Assembly: GCA_963660485.1 (NCBI GenBank)
Contig: CAVKYH010000003.1
Coordinates: 62,001-126,000 of the forward strand
DNA from: UBA6398 sp963660485
Lineage (GTDB): Bacteria; Bacteroidota; Bacteroidia; Bacteroidales; Bacteroidaceae
Reading direction: 5' to 3'
Length of the DNA stretch: 64,000 nt
Notes under the pieces: generated by a model
What the model was told of the DNA's origin: nothing
Database searches by the model: none
What the model saw: only the letters and a program-made list of their open reading frames with translations
Translations under genes and position numbers: made by a program
In this document: piece by piece, positions 15,445 to 24,795 of the stretch
Position numbering within the stretch: position 1 is the stretch's first letter
Layout: each line of letters starts with the position of its first letter

Positions 15445-18400
15445 TCAGGCTTTTACTTCCTTTGCTTCAACGGCAACTGCTTCGCTGTTTAAATTAGCTG
15501 TGGCGCGGCGCGTGCGTTTCATCACGAGGTATGCAATAGGTGAAGCCACGTAGAGAGACGAAAGCGTTCCGAATACCACACCGAGTATCATTGCGAATGC
15601 GAAAGAGCGTATGCTTTCTCCACCGAAGATGAAGATACAGAGCAAAACAACGAGCGTGGTGCCGCCGGTGTTAACGGTACGGCTAAGGGTGCTGTTGAGT
15701 GCATCGTTGTATACACGGCGGTTGTCGCGTTTGGGATAGAGGTGGAAGTATTCGCGCACACGGTCGAAAATCACCACCTTGTCGTTGATGGAGTAACCGA
15801 TTGCCGTAAGCACAGCTCCGATGAAGGTTTGGTCAACTTCGAGGGAGAAGGGAACCCAACCCCAGCAAAGCGAATACATACCTATGATAAGGAGTGTATC
15901 TATGGCGAGCGCAATGGTACTACCCACAGAGTATGCCACATTGCGGAAACGAACCAAAATGTAAAGGAAGATGGCAACAAGAGCAAGTATCACACTGACG
16001 ATAGCGCCGTATGTTACGTCTTTTGCAACCGAAGGACCTACTTTTTGCGAGCTTATGATTGAGCCGCCGGCGCGATTGTCGCGGTCAACAAAGCGTTCGA
16101 GCGTTACATAGTCGGCAAGCAAATGACCTTTCACCAATGCCTGATAGATGAATTTCTCTACCTGTGCATCGGCATCGGCTGAATTGTTGTTGATATCGTA
16201 GTTGGTAGATACGCGGAGCGTCTTGCCGTCGGTTCCGAGGGAGATTGCCGAAACGTTAGCCTCTTCGCCAACTTCTTTCTGCAAAAGGTCGCGAACCTCT
16301 TCGGGAGTAACTTTCTGCTCAAACTGAACCACAAAGTTGCGGCCGCCCGTGAAATCGATGCCTTTGCTCAAACCGCGCACTGCAAACGAGATGAGAACTA
16401 CAACAATAAAGGCAGCGCACACACCAAGCACCTTCTTTGAGAAACCAAGAATGTTGTAATGCGGATCGCGCATCATGTTCTTGGAAAGGTTTGTGGTAAA
16501 CGTAATGTGAAGCCACTTGTCCTTGTTCATGAAGTGCTCGTAAGCAATACGAGTGAGCCATACAGCAGTAAAGAACGATGCAAGCAAACCGATGATAAGC
16601 GTTGTAGCAAATCCGCGGATAGGTCCTGTACCGAAGTTGAACAAGATTATTGCGGTGATGATTGACGTTAAGTTGGAGTCGAAGATTGCAGAGAACGCAT
16701 GCTTGTATCCGTCAGACAATGCACTCTTAACAAGTTTTCCCGCACGCAGTTCCTCTTTCGTTCTTTCGTATATAAGCACATTTGCATCGACTGCCATACC
16801 AAGCGAAAGCACCATACCGGCAATTCCGGACATTGTAAGAGCCGCCTGGAACGACGTGAGCACACCAAAGGTGAAGAAGAAGTTGAGCAAAAGGGCTGTG
16901 TTTGCTACCATACCGGGAATCATTCCGTAGATAGCGCACATGTAAATCATAAGGAGTACAAATGCGATGACGCAAGCGGTAAATCCTTGGATAATTGATT
17001 CCTGACCGAGTGAAGGACCTACGATATCTTCCTGAACAATATGGGCAGGAGCAGGCATTTTACCCGACTGCAACACATTTGCAAGGTCTTTCGTGTCTTC
17101 GGCTGTGAAATGTCCTGTGATTTGCGACTGACCTCCGTTAATCTCGTTCTCCACATTGGGAGCACTGTAAACGAAGCCGTCGAGCACAATTGCAATGGCG
17201 TGGTCTTTATTCTTCTTTGTGATAGCAGCCCAACGGCGTGCGCCGTCAGTATTCATCGACATGCTCACGCAAGGACGGTGGAACTGGTCGTAGTCGTCCT
17301 TTGCCGTTGTGATAACGTCTCCTTCGAGCGGAGCGCGGCCGTTACGTTCTGTAACTTTCAAGGCATACAATTCAAACACGTCCTGCTTGGTGCTTATTTC
17401 AGAAGGCTTAACGCCCCAGCAAAGTTTGAGATCTTTCGGAAGAATCTTCTGAGCGTCTGCCGAAGTAAGCATCTTCATCACCTCAGCCGTATCACGAGCG
17501 AGAACATATCCCACAACGCAGCCTCTGCCTCCCTGTGCGGGCGAAATAGAAGCGAGCAACGGGTGCTGTTTCTTGAGATCGGCATCAGTCTTTGCGTCAG
17601 CCTTTGATTTATCTTTGTTGGCTTCGATTTTCTTGAGCGCAGCAGCAGCATTTACCACTGTATCTTTTGCTTCGTCAGCCTTAACTTCTTCCTTAGCTTC
17701 CTCTTTGGCGGTGCTGTCTTCCTTTACGGTTGCAGAAGAACTTGCAAGTTTTCCGTCGATCTGCGAAAGATACGGAATGATTACGCTGCCGTCATAAGTT
17801 TCCCAGAATTCGAGGTTAGCACTACCCTGAAGAAGTTTTCTCACACGGTCGGGCTCCTTGATACCGGGCATTTCCACGAGAATACGTCCCATCTGACCCT
17901 GAAGAGTCTGGATATTGGGCTGCGCAACACCGAAACGGTCGATACGAGTACGGAGAACTTTGTAGGAATTGTCGATTGCAGCAGCTACTTCCTTGCGGAG
18001 AACTTTTTCAATCTGCGAGTCGGTGCTGTTGGTAGCGACTTGTCCTTTGAGCTGCTGGGTTGCGAAAACTTCGGCAAGGTGATTCTTGCCGGCAAGAGCC
18101 TGATAATCTTTCACGAAAAGGGTGATAAAATCGTCTTGACTGTTTTGCGCTTCCTGCGAAGCCTGTTGTACAGCTTTTACGAAGTTCGGCTCGATAGAGT
18201 TGTCGGCAAGCGATTTTACTACATCGGGCACAGAAACCTCCAAAATCACGTTCATACCACCTTTAAGGTCAAGACCGAGACCGATCTGCATTTCCTGACA
18301 TTGCTTGAACGTGTAAGCGCCGAGCCATACCTTTTCATTCTTAATGGAATCAAGATATTGTGCTCCGGCAACCTCTCCCATTTTCGCAGCCTTGTCTGTG

Positions 18401-18492
18401 TAATGGCTTGTAACGAAAGAGAAGGAGAGGTAGTAGATGCAGATGAGCGTTAGCAACACTGCAATTACCTTTATGAATCCTTTGTTTTGCAT
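15445..18492 (-). CDS. secDF: Protein translocase subunit SecDF (fused SecD-SecF)
   Basis: This 1015-residue inner-membrane protein fuses SecD (N-terminal) and SecF (C-terminal), as is usual in Bacteroidetes, where the proton-driven pair helps SecYEG complete export. The SecD start is a single membrane helix, then GLDLKGGMNVILEV. A Lys/Glu/Ala-rich insert near 265-310 precedes the rest of the periplasmic region. The SecD membrane bundle (GFTACVIAFVLLMIYMCAIYG) follows. SecF begins after about 670 with GIDFTGGRNFVVQFE, and AIGYSINDKVVIFDRVRE is a conserved SecF helix. A single gene with its own -7 box and terminator. Confidence 0.97.
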   Translation of the reverse strand: MQNKGFIKVIAVLLTLICIYYLSFSFVTSHYTDKAAKMGEVAGAQYLDSIKNEKVWLGAYTFKQCQEMQIGLGLDLKGGMNVILEVSVPDVVKSLADNSIEPNFVKAVQQASQEAQNSQDDFITLFVKDYQALAGKNHLAEVFATQQLKGQVATNSTDSQIEKVLRKEVAAAIDNSYKVLRTRIDRFGVAQPNIQTLQGQMGRILVEMPGIKEPDRVRKLLQGSANLEFWETYDGSVIIPYLSQIDGKLASSSATVKEDSTAKEEAKEEVKADEAKDTVVNAAAALKKIEANKDKSKADAKTDADLKKQHPLLASISPAQGGRGCVVGYVLARDTAEVMKMLTSADAQKILPKDLKLCWGVKPSEISTKQDVFELYALKVTERNGRAPLEGDVITTAKDDYDQFHRPCVSMSMNTDGARRWAAITKKNKDHAIAIVLDGFVYSAPNVENEINGGQSQITGHFTAEDTKDLANVLQSGKMPAPAHIVQEDIVGPSLGQESIIQGFTACVIAFVLLMIYMCAIYGMIPGMVANTALLLNFFFTFGVLTSFQAALTMSGIAGMVLSLGMAVDANVLIYERTKEELRAGKLVKSALSDGYKHAFSAIFDSNLTSIITAIILFNFGTGPIRGFATTLIIGLLASFFTAVWLTRIAYEHFMNKDKWLHITFTTNLSKNMMRDPHYNILGFSKKVLGVCAAFIVVVLISFAVRGLSKGIDFTGGRNFVVQFEQKVTPEEVRDLLQKEVGEEANVSAISLGTDGKTLRVSTNYDINNNSADADAQVEKFIYQALVKGHLLADYVTLERFVDRDNRAGGSIISSQKVGPSVAKDVTYGAIVSVILALVAIFLYILVRFRNVAYSVGSTIALAIDTLLIIGMYSLCWGWVPFSLEVDQTFIGAVLTAIGYSINDKVVIFDRVREYFHLYPKRDNRRVYNDALNSTLSRTVNTGGTTLVVLLCIFIFGGESIRSFAFAMILGVVFGTLSSLYVASPIAYLVMKRTRRATANLNSEAVAVEAKEVKA

Positions 18493-18536
18493 TTTATTAT
18501 ATATTATTTTTATTTTTCCTTTTGGCAGTAGGCTTG

Positions 18537-18544
18537 CAAATATA
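18537..18544 (-). promoter_or_regulatory. -7 box of secDF
   Basis: TATATTTG is read on the minus strand 44 bases upstream of the secDF ATG and matches TAnnTTTG. Confidence 0.55.
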
Positions 18545-18580
18545 CATTTTTTTTAATACTTAGGGGCGTGTAGCACTACA

Positions 18581-19678
18581 TTATTTGGCTTTTAGTTTGA
18601 AGAATGCCGTAATTGGGTGATGGTCGGAACCTTTTGCGTTGTCCAACACCTTTGCCGCGTAGGGTTTCCAATGTCGTGAACACATGATATGGTCTATTCT
18701 CACGTGCATGCCGTTGCTGTTGTACGAAAAGCCCGGGCCAAACCCCGTAGATACGTAAGCATCGGTAAGGTTTGCGGCTATTTCGCGACGGGTATAGGAT
18801 ATCGGCGTATCGTTGAAGTCTCCGCAAACAATCATAGGCGTTTGGCTATGGGCGGCAATGAAGCTTGTAATGCTGTCAACCTGTGTTGCACGTCTTTCGG
18901 CGGCGAGAGACAATTTCTTGAACAGAGATACAAACTGCGCCTTCGAGTGAACGCCGCCGGCATCTTTCTTTCCTTTTACAATTGACGAGTAGTTGCAGAG
19001 TTCCGCAGGCGTAATGTTGTCGCTTTGCAGGTGATTGCTCAATACTATAATGGTGTCGCCGCTGGAATGCCGCAGATAGTACGCCACGGAACGGTTGTAG
19101 CTTCCGGGAAAAGGTATCAATTCGGCTTTAAGTATGGGAAGTTTCGAAAAGCAGCGCATTGTCGTGGGTGTAGAACCCTGCCCCAGCACATCCATATACA
19201 TATATATATTGCGTAGCTTGCCTTCAAGTTTTTTCCAGTCCGCCCAATAATCGCCTTCCTGAATGCAAATCACATCGGCATCAGAGTTTATTATTGTCTC
19301 AATGATTTGTTTTTTTTCGGGAGTGTCTTCTGCGCCGGTGCCGTCAAAGTTTTGAGTGTTGTACGACATTATTTTCAGGCTTCCGTGGGGTGGTTTCTGC
19401 GGGATATTCACCGGGCAATAGGCTCTAAGGTCGCTAATGCAGAATAGAAAGCCGAACAAGGGCACGATGGCGAGTTTTGGTTTGCACGCGAGCCACATGA
19501 GTAGCAGCAAGGCGTTTATAGCGGCAAACACAGGGAACGCCAGTCCCGCCACGCCGTACCACCCGAAATGTTCGGGCGACATGTGGGCGCTAAAAGCCGT
19601 GCCCCACAACAGGAAAATAGTCGTTATGGTAATTCCCATGGCAATCACCGTTGCCACAGACTTTATCTTGCCGAGCAT
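18581..19678 (-). CDS. Membrane-anchored endonuclease/exonuclease/phosphatase-fold protein
   Basis: This protein of about 365 residues has three hydrophobic segments in the first 90 residues, followed by an EEP-fold catalytic domain. The motifs are in order: MSYNTQNF, ICIQEGD, SNHLQS, CGDFNDTP, RIDHIMCS and the terminal SDHHPI catalytic histidine. Members hydrolyse phosphodiesters in nucleic acids, lipids or phosphoinositides, and the substrate here is unknown. The ATG at 19678 overlaps the rhomboid stop as TGATG, so the genes are coupled. A GTG one codon earlier is an alternative start. Confidence 0.88.
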   Translation of the reverse strand: MLGKIKSVATVIAMGITITTIFLLWGTAFSAHMSPEHFGWYGVAGLAFPVFAAINALLLLMWLACKPKLAIVPLFGFLFCISDLRAYCPVNIPQKPPHGSLKIMSYNTQNFDGTGAEDTPEKKQIIETIINSDADVICIQEGDYWADWKKLEGKLRNIYMYMDVLGQGSTPTTMRCFSKLPILKAELIPFPGSYNRSVAYYLRHSSGDTIIVLSNHLQSDNITPAELCNYSSIVKGKKDAGGVHSKAQFVSLFKKLSLAAERRATQVDSITSFIAAHSQTPMIVCGDFNDTPISYTRREIAANLTDAYVSTGFGPGFSYNSNGMHVRIDHIMCSRHWKPYAAKVLDNAKGSDHHPITAFFKLKAK

Positions 19679-20595
19679 CACTTGTCTCCTGCGTCAAAAA
19701 GTTTACGTTTTTCCTCTTCGCTCAGGCTTGCATAGCCGGAGGAGCGTATCTTGTCGAGAATACGGTCTATCTCGCGCTGCCGGTCTTCGCGCTGCGAGTT
19801 GTAGTCATAGTCTTTGCGGCGCTCGTCATAGGGTTCATACTCGTCATAATGTTCCTGTTTGTCCGCAGTCATCTTGTCGCGCATACGTTTGAAGAAGTTG
19901 TCGCGCTTAGGTGTATATTCCTCCCAGCCGCCAAAGCCTCCGCCGTGTCTGCGATTGCGTTTTATCAGGAACCAGGCAAATGCCATGCCGCCAAGATGTG
20001 CGAAATGCGCCACGTTGCCGTTTGTCGAGAAAGACGAAAACAGTTCTATTGCCACGCATATCATTACAAAATATTTTGCCTTCAATGGTATGGGAATCGG
20101 GAAGAGCACAAGTGTTTCGTTGGGATAGGTCATGCCGAAAGCAAGCATCACGGCGTAGCATGCGCCCGAGGCTCCGATGGTTGTCCACATGTTGAGATAT
20201 TCCCCCATCGGTATAAGCGCGTCGCCGGTATTCACCATTTCGTAATCATGCAGCCCTTCCACGTAATATTGTCCCAGCTGCCAAAGCTCCTGAGTGAGCC
20301 CCGCGCCAATTCCGCATATCATAAAAAACGCGAGGTATTTCTTTGCGCCCCAGGTTTGCTCTATGATTCGTCCGAACATCCAAAGCGAAAACATATTGAA
20401 GAATATGTGTTCGATGTTGGCGTGCATAAACATATAGCTCACCAATTGATAGAGGTGGAAATCGGAGGCCATGAAGAAGTGGAGCCCCAAAATCTGGTCG
20501 AGGTCTATGCCCCGGGCATTGAAAACGTATTTTGCCAAGAAGATTATCAGGTTTATGATAATCAGGTTCTTTGTTATCGGTGGTGTCTTGAACAT
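19678..20595 (-). CDS. Rhomboid family intramembrane serine protease
   Basis: This 305-residue protein has about six hydrophobic segments and the rhomboid motifs. HANIEHIFFNMFSLWMFG is the HxxxN-type TM2 signature, GASGACYAV carries the catalytic Ser in GxSG, and HFAHLGGMAFAW holds the catalytic His. A charged, Asp/Arg/Tyr-rich cytoplasmic tail of about 80 residues follows. The frame opens upstream to 20796, but a -7 box at 20625-20632 and the family N-terminus MFKTPPITKNLIIIN place the start at 20595. It is translationally coupled to the EEP-fold gene. Confidence 0.9.
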   Translation of the reverse strand: MFKTPPITKNLIIINLIIFLAKYVFNARGIDLDQILGLHFFMASDFHLYQLVSYMFMHANIEHIFFNMFSLWMFGRIIEQTWGAKKYLAFFMICGIGAGLTQELWQLGQYYVEGLHDYEMVNTGDALIPMGEYLNMWTTIGASGACYAVMLAFGMTYPNETLVLFPIPIPLKAKYFVMICVAIELFSSFSTNGNVAHFAHLGGMAFAWFLIKRNRRHGGGFGGWEEYTPKRDNFFKRMRDKMTADKQEHYDEYEPYDERRKDYDYNSQREDRQREIDRILDKIRSSGYASLSEEEKRKLFDAGDK

Positions 20596-20624
20596 TGTAT
20601 TTTCGGATTTGCGAAAACTTTCGG

Positions 20625-20632
20625 CAAAGTTA
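20625..20632 (-). promoter_or_regulatory. -7 box of the rhomboid-EEP operon
   Basis: TAACTTTG is read on the minus strand 30 bases before the ATG at 20595. It supports the shorter rhomboid start. Confidence 0.6.
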
Positions 20633-20800
20633 GGAAAATATCCGCACATTATAGATTTATCAGCCCCTTGGCGTTTAACAATCAACACACAACGGGCTAT
20701 AAAACTCATCTTTATAGGTATTTTTGTGGCTTTTTTGCACTTTTTTTTCATTTCGAGGCAAAAAAACTTGTTTTGTTTTGTGTTTTCAATAAACAATATT

Positions 20801-20808
20801 TATATTTG
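20801..20808 (+). promoter_or_regulatory. -7 box of the HU gene
   Basis: TATATTTG lies 51 bases before the ATG, with a TTTTG element at 20776-20780 about 20 bases upstream, as expected for the Bacteroidetes -33 region. Confidence 0.7.
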
Positions 20809-20859
20809 CCAATGTGAAACACTTGAAATGTAACTAATAACTCACAAAAATACAAGGAT

Positions 20860-21132
20860 ATGAACAAAACAGATTTGGTAAATGCTATCGCCGAGAGCGC
20901 AGCTCTCAGCAAAGTTGACGCAAAGAAGGCTCTCGACGCTACACTTGACGCCATTGCAAATGCATTGAAGGCTAACGACAAAGTTGCCCTCGTTGGTTTC
21001 GGCACATTCGAAGTTTCAGTACGCGCCGCTCGCGAAGGCGTTAATCCTGCAACAAAGGAAAAAATCCAGATTGCTGCCAAGAACGTGGTTAAGTTCAAAG
21101 CCGGAGCAGCTCTCAACGACGCTGTGAAATAA
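20860..21132 (+). CDS. hup: HU family DNA-binding protein
   Basis: This 90-residue nucleoid protein bends and compacts DNA as a dimer. It has the full HU pattern: helical N-terminus MNKTDLVNAIAE, GFGTFEVSVRAAREGVNP for the beta arm, and the closing FKAGAALNDAVK. The length is standard. The usual RxGRNP arm motif appears as AREGVNPATKE, a common Bacteroidetes variant. It is monocistronic, with a good promoter and a strong terminator. Confidence 0.96.
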   Translation: MNKTDLVNAIAESAALSKVDAKKALDATLDAIANALKANDKVALVGFGTFEVSVRAAREGVNPATKEKIQIAAKNVVKFKAGAALNDAVK

Positions 21133-21155
21133 GAAAACATTTCCACAAAAACAAG

Positions 21156-21187
21156 AAGGCACGGAGCAAATGTTCCGTGCCTTTTAT
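21156..21187 (+). terminator. Intrinsic terminator after HU
   Basis: AAGGCACGGA pairs with TCCGTGCCTT around a short loop, followed by TTTATATT. It lies 24 bases past the HU stop. Confidence 0.85.
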
Positions 21188-21257
21188 ATTGACCGCATAA
21201 ACCTTTGAACAACAACCCTTCCCCACTCTGTCGAAACAAATTCCCATATTGCTAAAA

Positions 21258-21345
21258 ACGACAAGGCTTATCGTAAAAACAATGTCTGATATTATTTAAA
21301 TAATGTATGACGTCGTTTGAATAATGTCTGACATCGGAAAAGCGG
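21258..21345. repeat. Mosaic intergenic palindromic repeat, copy 5 (GTCTGAT type)
   Basis: GTCTGATATTATTT joins AAATAATGTATGAC, and a further TTTGAATAATGTCTGAC unit follows, with ATCGTAAAAAC on the left. It has the same arrangement as copy 2. It lies between convergent HU and typA. Confidence 0.88.
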
Positions 21346-21429
21346 TATCAAAAAACGGCGAAAAAAAATGCGGTGCAAAGTTCCAGAGAACCTGTACCGC
21401 ATTACCATTATCTATTACCTCTTTTTCTA

Positions 21430-23223
21430 TTACTTGTTTGCGCGCTTGCGTGCCAAATGGTCGAGCAACACCTTGCGCATACGCATGCTCTTGGGAGTAA
21501 CCTCAAGATATTCGTCTTCCTTGATATATTCCAGAGCTTCCTCGAGCGAGAAAACCACCGGGGGAACGATGCGCGCCTTGTCGTCGGCGCCGCTCGCACG
21601 CATGTTGGTGAGCTGCTTGGCCTTGGTTACATTCACCACAAGGTCGTTGTCGTGCACATGTTCTCCCACAACCTCGCCGGCATAAACCTCGTCGCCGGGA
21701 TTGATAAAGAACTTGCCGCGATCCTGAAGGTGGTCTATAGCATAGGCAAACGATGTGCCCGTTTCCATAGCTACCATCGAACCGTTGATACGCCTTGTTA
21801 TTTCGCCCTTATAGGGTTGGTATTCCTTGAAACGGTGGGCCATGATTGCTTCGCCCTGGCTACCGGTGAGCACATTGGTACGCAAACCGATGATACCGCG
21901 CGAAGGAATGTCGAACTCAATGTTCACTCTGTCGCCCTGCGTATCCATGGCCGTCATTTCGCCTTTTCGGCGCGTTACCATATCGATCATTTTGCTCGAA
22001 TATACCTCGGGCACGTTTATTGTGAGCTCTTCAACCGGTTCACACTTCACCCCGTCGATATTTTTGTATATCACCTGCGGCTGACCTACCTGCAATTCGT
22101 AGCCTTCGCGGCGCATGGTTTCGATGAGAACCGACAGATGGAGCACTCCGCGGCCCGAAACGAGCCATTTGTCGGCAGAAAGTTGGGTTACTCTCAGTGC
22201 AAGGTTTTTCTCCAGCTCCTTGTCGAGGCGCTCCTGTATGTGGCGGGAAGTGCAGAACTTGCCTTCTTTTCCAAAGAAAGGCGAGTCGTTTATCGTGAAA
22301 AGCATCGACATCGTAGGTTCGTCGATTGCGATTGGAGGAAGTGGCTCGGGATTTTCAAAATCACAGATAGTATCGCCGATTTCAAAGTTTTCCAAACCGA
22401 TTATGGCGCATATGTCGCCGCTCGAAACCTCCGCAGCCTTGGCATGACCCATTCCCTCGAAAGTGTGAAGCTCTTTGATGCGGGTTTTCTCGGTTGTGCC
22501 GTCGCGGTGAGCGATTGTTACGTCCATTCCCTCGCGTATAGTGCCGCGGTGAACGCGTCCCACTGCAATACGGCCCGTATATTTTGAATAGTCGAGCGAT
22601 GTGATAAGCATTTGGGGCGTACCTTCGAGGCGCTCGGGGGCAGGGATTGTCTTCAATATCGTATCGAGCAGATACGTGATGTCGTTGGTGGGTCTATTAT
22701 AATCGGGGCCCATCCAACCTTGTTTGGCAGAACCGTAAACCACAGGGAAATCCAACTGATCCTCTGTGGCATTGAGGGCACACATAAGGTCGAAAGACAT
22801 TTCGTAAACTTCTTCGGGACGACAGTTGGGCTTGTCCACTTTGTTTACAACCACTATGGGCTTGAGCCCGAGCTTCAACGCTTTTTCGAGCACGAATCTG
22901 GTTTGCGGCATAGGGCCTTCAAAAGCGTCTACAAGCAATATGCAGCCGTCGGCCATGTTTAATACTCTCTCTACTTCGCCACCAAAATCGCTGTGCCCCG
23001 GAGTATCGATGATATTTATCTTGACGTCTTTGTAACGTATCGAGACGTTTTTGGAAAGAATGGTTATTCCGCGCTCACGCTCCAAGTCGTTGCTGTCGAG
23101 AATTTGGGTACCGGTGTCCTGGTTTGCGCGAAACAGATTTCCTGCCATGAGCATCTTGTCTACCAAAGTGGTCTTGCCATGGTCAACATGCGCAATGATT
23201 GCAATGTTACGAATGTCTTGCAT
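21430..23223 (-). CDS. typA: Translational GTPase TypA/BipA
   Basis: This 597-residue ribosome-associated GTPase is involved in stress and low-temperature ribosome assembly. The GTPase motifs are AHVDHGKTTL (G1), DTPGHSDFGGEV (G3) and VVNKVDKP (G4). EF-G-like domains follow, then the TypA-specific C-terminal domain (RGIIGLRTNVLTGSQGEAIM). The length is typical. It is a single gene divergent from rpsO, with a -7 box at 23250-23257. Confidence 0.97.
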   Translation of the reverse strand: MQDIRNIAIIAHVDHGKTTLVDKMLMAGNLFRANQDTGTQILDSNDLERERGITILSKNVSIRYKDVKINIIDTPGHSDFGGEVERVLNMADGCILLVDAFEGPMPQTRFVLEKALKLGLKPIVVVNKVDKPNCRPEEVYEMSFDLMCALNATEDQLDFPVVYGSAKQGWMGPDYNRPTNDITYLLDTILKTIPAPERLEGTPQMLITSLDYSKYTGRIAVGRVHRGTIREGMDVTIAHRDGTTEKTRIKELHTFEGMGHAKAAEVSSGDICAIIGLENFEIGDTICDFENPEPLPPIAIDEPTMSMLFTINDSPFFGKEGKFCTSRHIQERLDKELEKNLALRVTQLSADKWLVSGRGVLHLSVLIETMRREGYELQVGQPQVIYKNIDGVKCEPVEELTINVPEVYSSKMIDMVTRRKGEMTAMDTQGDRVNIEFDIPSRGIIGLRTNVLTGSQGEAIMAHRFKEYQPYKGEITRRINGSMVAMETGTSFAYAIDHLQDRGKFFINPGDEVYAGEVVGEHVHDNDLVVNVTKAKQLTNMRASGADDKARIVPPVVFSLEEALEYIKEDEYLEVTPKSMRMRKVLLDHLARKRANK

Positions 23224-23249
23224 TAAAATATCTCCTTATAAAATTGATG

Positions 23250-23257
23250 CAAAGTTA
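23250..23257 (-). promoter_or_regulatory. -7 box of typA
   Basis: TAACTTTG is read on the minus strand 26 bases before the typA ATG. Confidence 0.6.
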
Positions 23258-23362
23258 CTATTTTTTAATCTATCGCTACATTCTGCGCTACAATTCCTAT
23301 AACCTTTGCAGCCAAAGTCGCTAAAAATGCGCAGTTTGGTTTGCCATTTCAATATTAATGCC

Positions 23363-23370
23363 TAACTTTG
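23363..23370 (+). promoter_or_regulatory. -7 box of rpsO
   Basis: TAACTTTG has a TTTG element at 23340-23343, 19 bases upstream, which is the expected Bacteroidetes spacing. It lies 56 bases before the start codon. Confidence 0.75.
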
Positions 23371-23426
23371 CAGCCGTTTGCCGAGGCAGACAAAACATTT
23401 AATTTCAAACTTAACAAACAAGTTCT

Positions 23427-23696
23427 ATGTATTTAGATCCAGCTAAAAAGAAAGAGATCTTTGGACAATACGGAAAGTCCAATACTGACACCGGCTCACC
23501 AGAAGCTCAGGTGGCATTATTCTCATACCGTATTTCCCATTTGACGGAGCACATGAAGGCCAACCGTAAAGATCATACGACAGAAAGGTCTTTGGTACGT
23601 CTCGTAGGTAAGCGTCGCGCATTGCTCAACTACCTTAAGCGTTGCGACATCGAGCGCTATCGTGCAATTGTAAAGGCACTCGGCTTGCGTAAGTAA
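23427..23696 (+). CDS. rpsO: 30S ribosomal protein S15
   Basis: This 89-residue protein binds the central domain of 16S rRNA early in 30S assembly. The S15 pattern is clear: DTGSPEAQVALFSYRI, LTEHMKANRKDHTTERSL and LVGKRRALLNYLKR near the C-terminus. The 56-base leader could hold an autoregulatory site, as known for S15 in other bacteria, but no specific fold is identified here. It has its own promoter and terminator. Confidence 0.98.
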   Translation: MYLDPAKKKEIFGQYGKSNTDTGSPEAQVALFSYRISHLTEHMKANRKDHTTERSLVRLVGKRRALLNYLKRCDIERYRAIVKALGLRK

Positions 23697-23732
23697 GACG
23701 TTCCCGCGCCAAAGTGGCGCATGGAAAAGAAC

Positions 23733-23777
23733 AATCCGCCCGTTTTGCAGAACATTCTGCTTGCGGGCGGATTTTTT
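23733..23777 (+). terminator. Intrinsic terminator after rpsO
   Basis: AATCCGCCCG pairs with CGGGCGGATT and is followed by TTTTT. The loop contains a small GCAGAA/TTCTGC inner stem. Confidence 0.9.
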
Positions 23778-24000
23778 ATGCTTACAGTTAGCGCTATTCC
23801 CCGTTTTGCGCAGACGCTAACCGATGTCGTATCCCCGATATTTGCAGGCAGAAAAAACGACATGGCTTGCCGCAAAAACTCCGGGCCACCAAATTTAAAT
23901 TAGATGCGTCGGAATTTAAATTAGATGCCTTGGAATTTTTACGAGATGCGGCATAGCAAAAATTGCTCCCGCATCGGGCTGCGCAACATGGCCGGGACGA
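23778..24000. other. Convergent gene-free interval after rpsO
   Basis: Apart from the palindromic repeat copy 6 and the two flanking terminators, nothing recognisable is seen. A GACGCTAACCGATGTCGT stretch near 23812 has no clear partner. Confidence 0.6.
23856..23957. repeat. Mosaic intergenic palindromic repeat, copy 6
   Basis: A degraded TCCGGGCCACCAAATT half-site faces AATTAGATGCGTCGGA. Through another AATTTAAATT junction this is followed by AATTAGATGCCTTGGA. The arms are GCCGCAAAAAC and TTTTTACGAGATGCG. Three different half-site types are combined. Confidence 0.88.
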
Positions 24001-24053
24001 AGAAAAACAACGCACCCTTGCGGAGGCATTTGCCTTTGTATCGCAAGGGTGCG
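24001..24053 (-). terminator. Intrinsic terminator of the dus-SIMPL operon
   Basis: GCACCCTTGCG pairs with CGCAAGGGTGC. On the minus strand it is followed by GTTGTTTTTCTT. It lies 26 bases after the SIMPL gene stop. Confidence 0.8.
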
Positions 24054-24078
24054 CTATATTGTTTGTAGAACTCGGCTA

Positions 24079-24780
24079 TCAGTTGTCGAGATAATAGTCC
24101 ACGGTGGTTACAACTCTCACCTCTTTTATATGAGGAGTGTTGGAATCGCGGTCTTCAATGGAGAAGAGTCCCTGCTGTGCCGATTTGATTTTGCCGAGTT
24201 TGCTGTCGCTGTCGATTGCAAACTTCTTGGCAGCCTCGCGGGCGTTTTTCGTGGCTTGCTCAATCATCAGCGGCTTGATTTTGTTGAGACTCGTGAAATC
24301 GAACTGAATTCTCGAATCATAGTCGTTGGGAGCAATTGCGATACCTTCCGACAAAAGTTCGCCGGTGCGCGATATCAAACTTCTCACCTTGTCTACGTCC
24401 GACGACGAAACGGTTATCACCGTCTTTGCATTGTATCTCTGGCGATTTGTGTTATCAGTATATTCGTTCGTCCACAGGTCTGTTACCTGCGGTGCGCCCG
24501 ATGTGATGTCAGCAGATTTGATGCCGTTTGAAGTTAGAAAGGTTGTGATTTTACGGTTAGCGTTGGAGAGGTCGCGATATACCGTGCCGAGGTCATTGCT
24601 AACGGTTTTGTAGACAATAGGCCAAATCACACGGTCGGCTTTTACCTCCTTTTCTGCAAGTCCGCGCACACTCACCACGCGGTCGCGCGAGGCAAGACTA
24701 TTGATGCCGTTGTGGATAAAAACGCCAAGCACTGCAAGTCCCACGGCAAGGATTGCTGCTTCGATTCTAAAATTTTTCAT
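24079..24780 (-). CDS. SIMPL domain (DUF541) exported protein
   Basis: This 233-residue protein has an uncleaved or cleaved N-terminal hydrophobic segment (residues 8-25) and then a SIMPL/DUF541 domain. VVSVRGLAEKEVKADRVIWPI opens the domain, and a Lys-rich region with ATKNAREAAKKFAIDS follows near 175-190. SIMPL proteins, such as E. coli YggE, are periplasmic oligomers linked to oxidative stress, but the molecular role is not settled. It follows the dus gene by 15 bases and shares its terminator. Confidence 0.85.
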   Translation of the reverse strand: MKNFRIEAAILAVGLAVLGVFIHNGINSLASRDRVVSVRGLAEKEVKADRVIWPIVYKTVSNDLGTVYRDLSNANRKITTFLTSNGIKSADITSGAPQVTDLWTNEYTDNTNRQRYNAKTVITVSSSDVDKVRSLISRTGELLSEGIAIAPNDYDSRIQFDFTSLNKIKPLMIEQATKNAREAAKKFAIDSDSKLGKIKSAQQGLFSIEDRDSNTPHIKEVRVVTTVDYYLDN

Positions 24781-24795
24781 GACTTGTATGTAAGT

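Noticed and set aside
19651..20817. A 388-codon plus-strand frame
   Set aside because: It is opposite the rhomboid gene, whose motifs are complete; the composition is shadow-like.
21373..22587. A 404-codon plus-strand frame opposite typA
   Set aside because: TypA motifs are intact on the other strand; there is no promoter or family pattern on this one.
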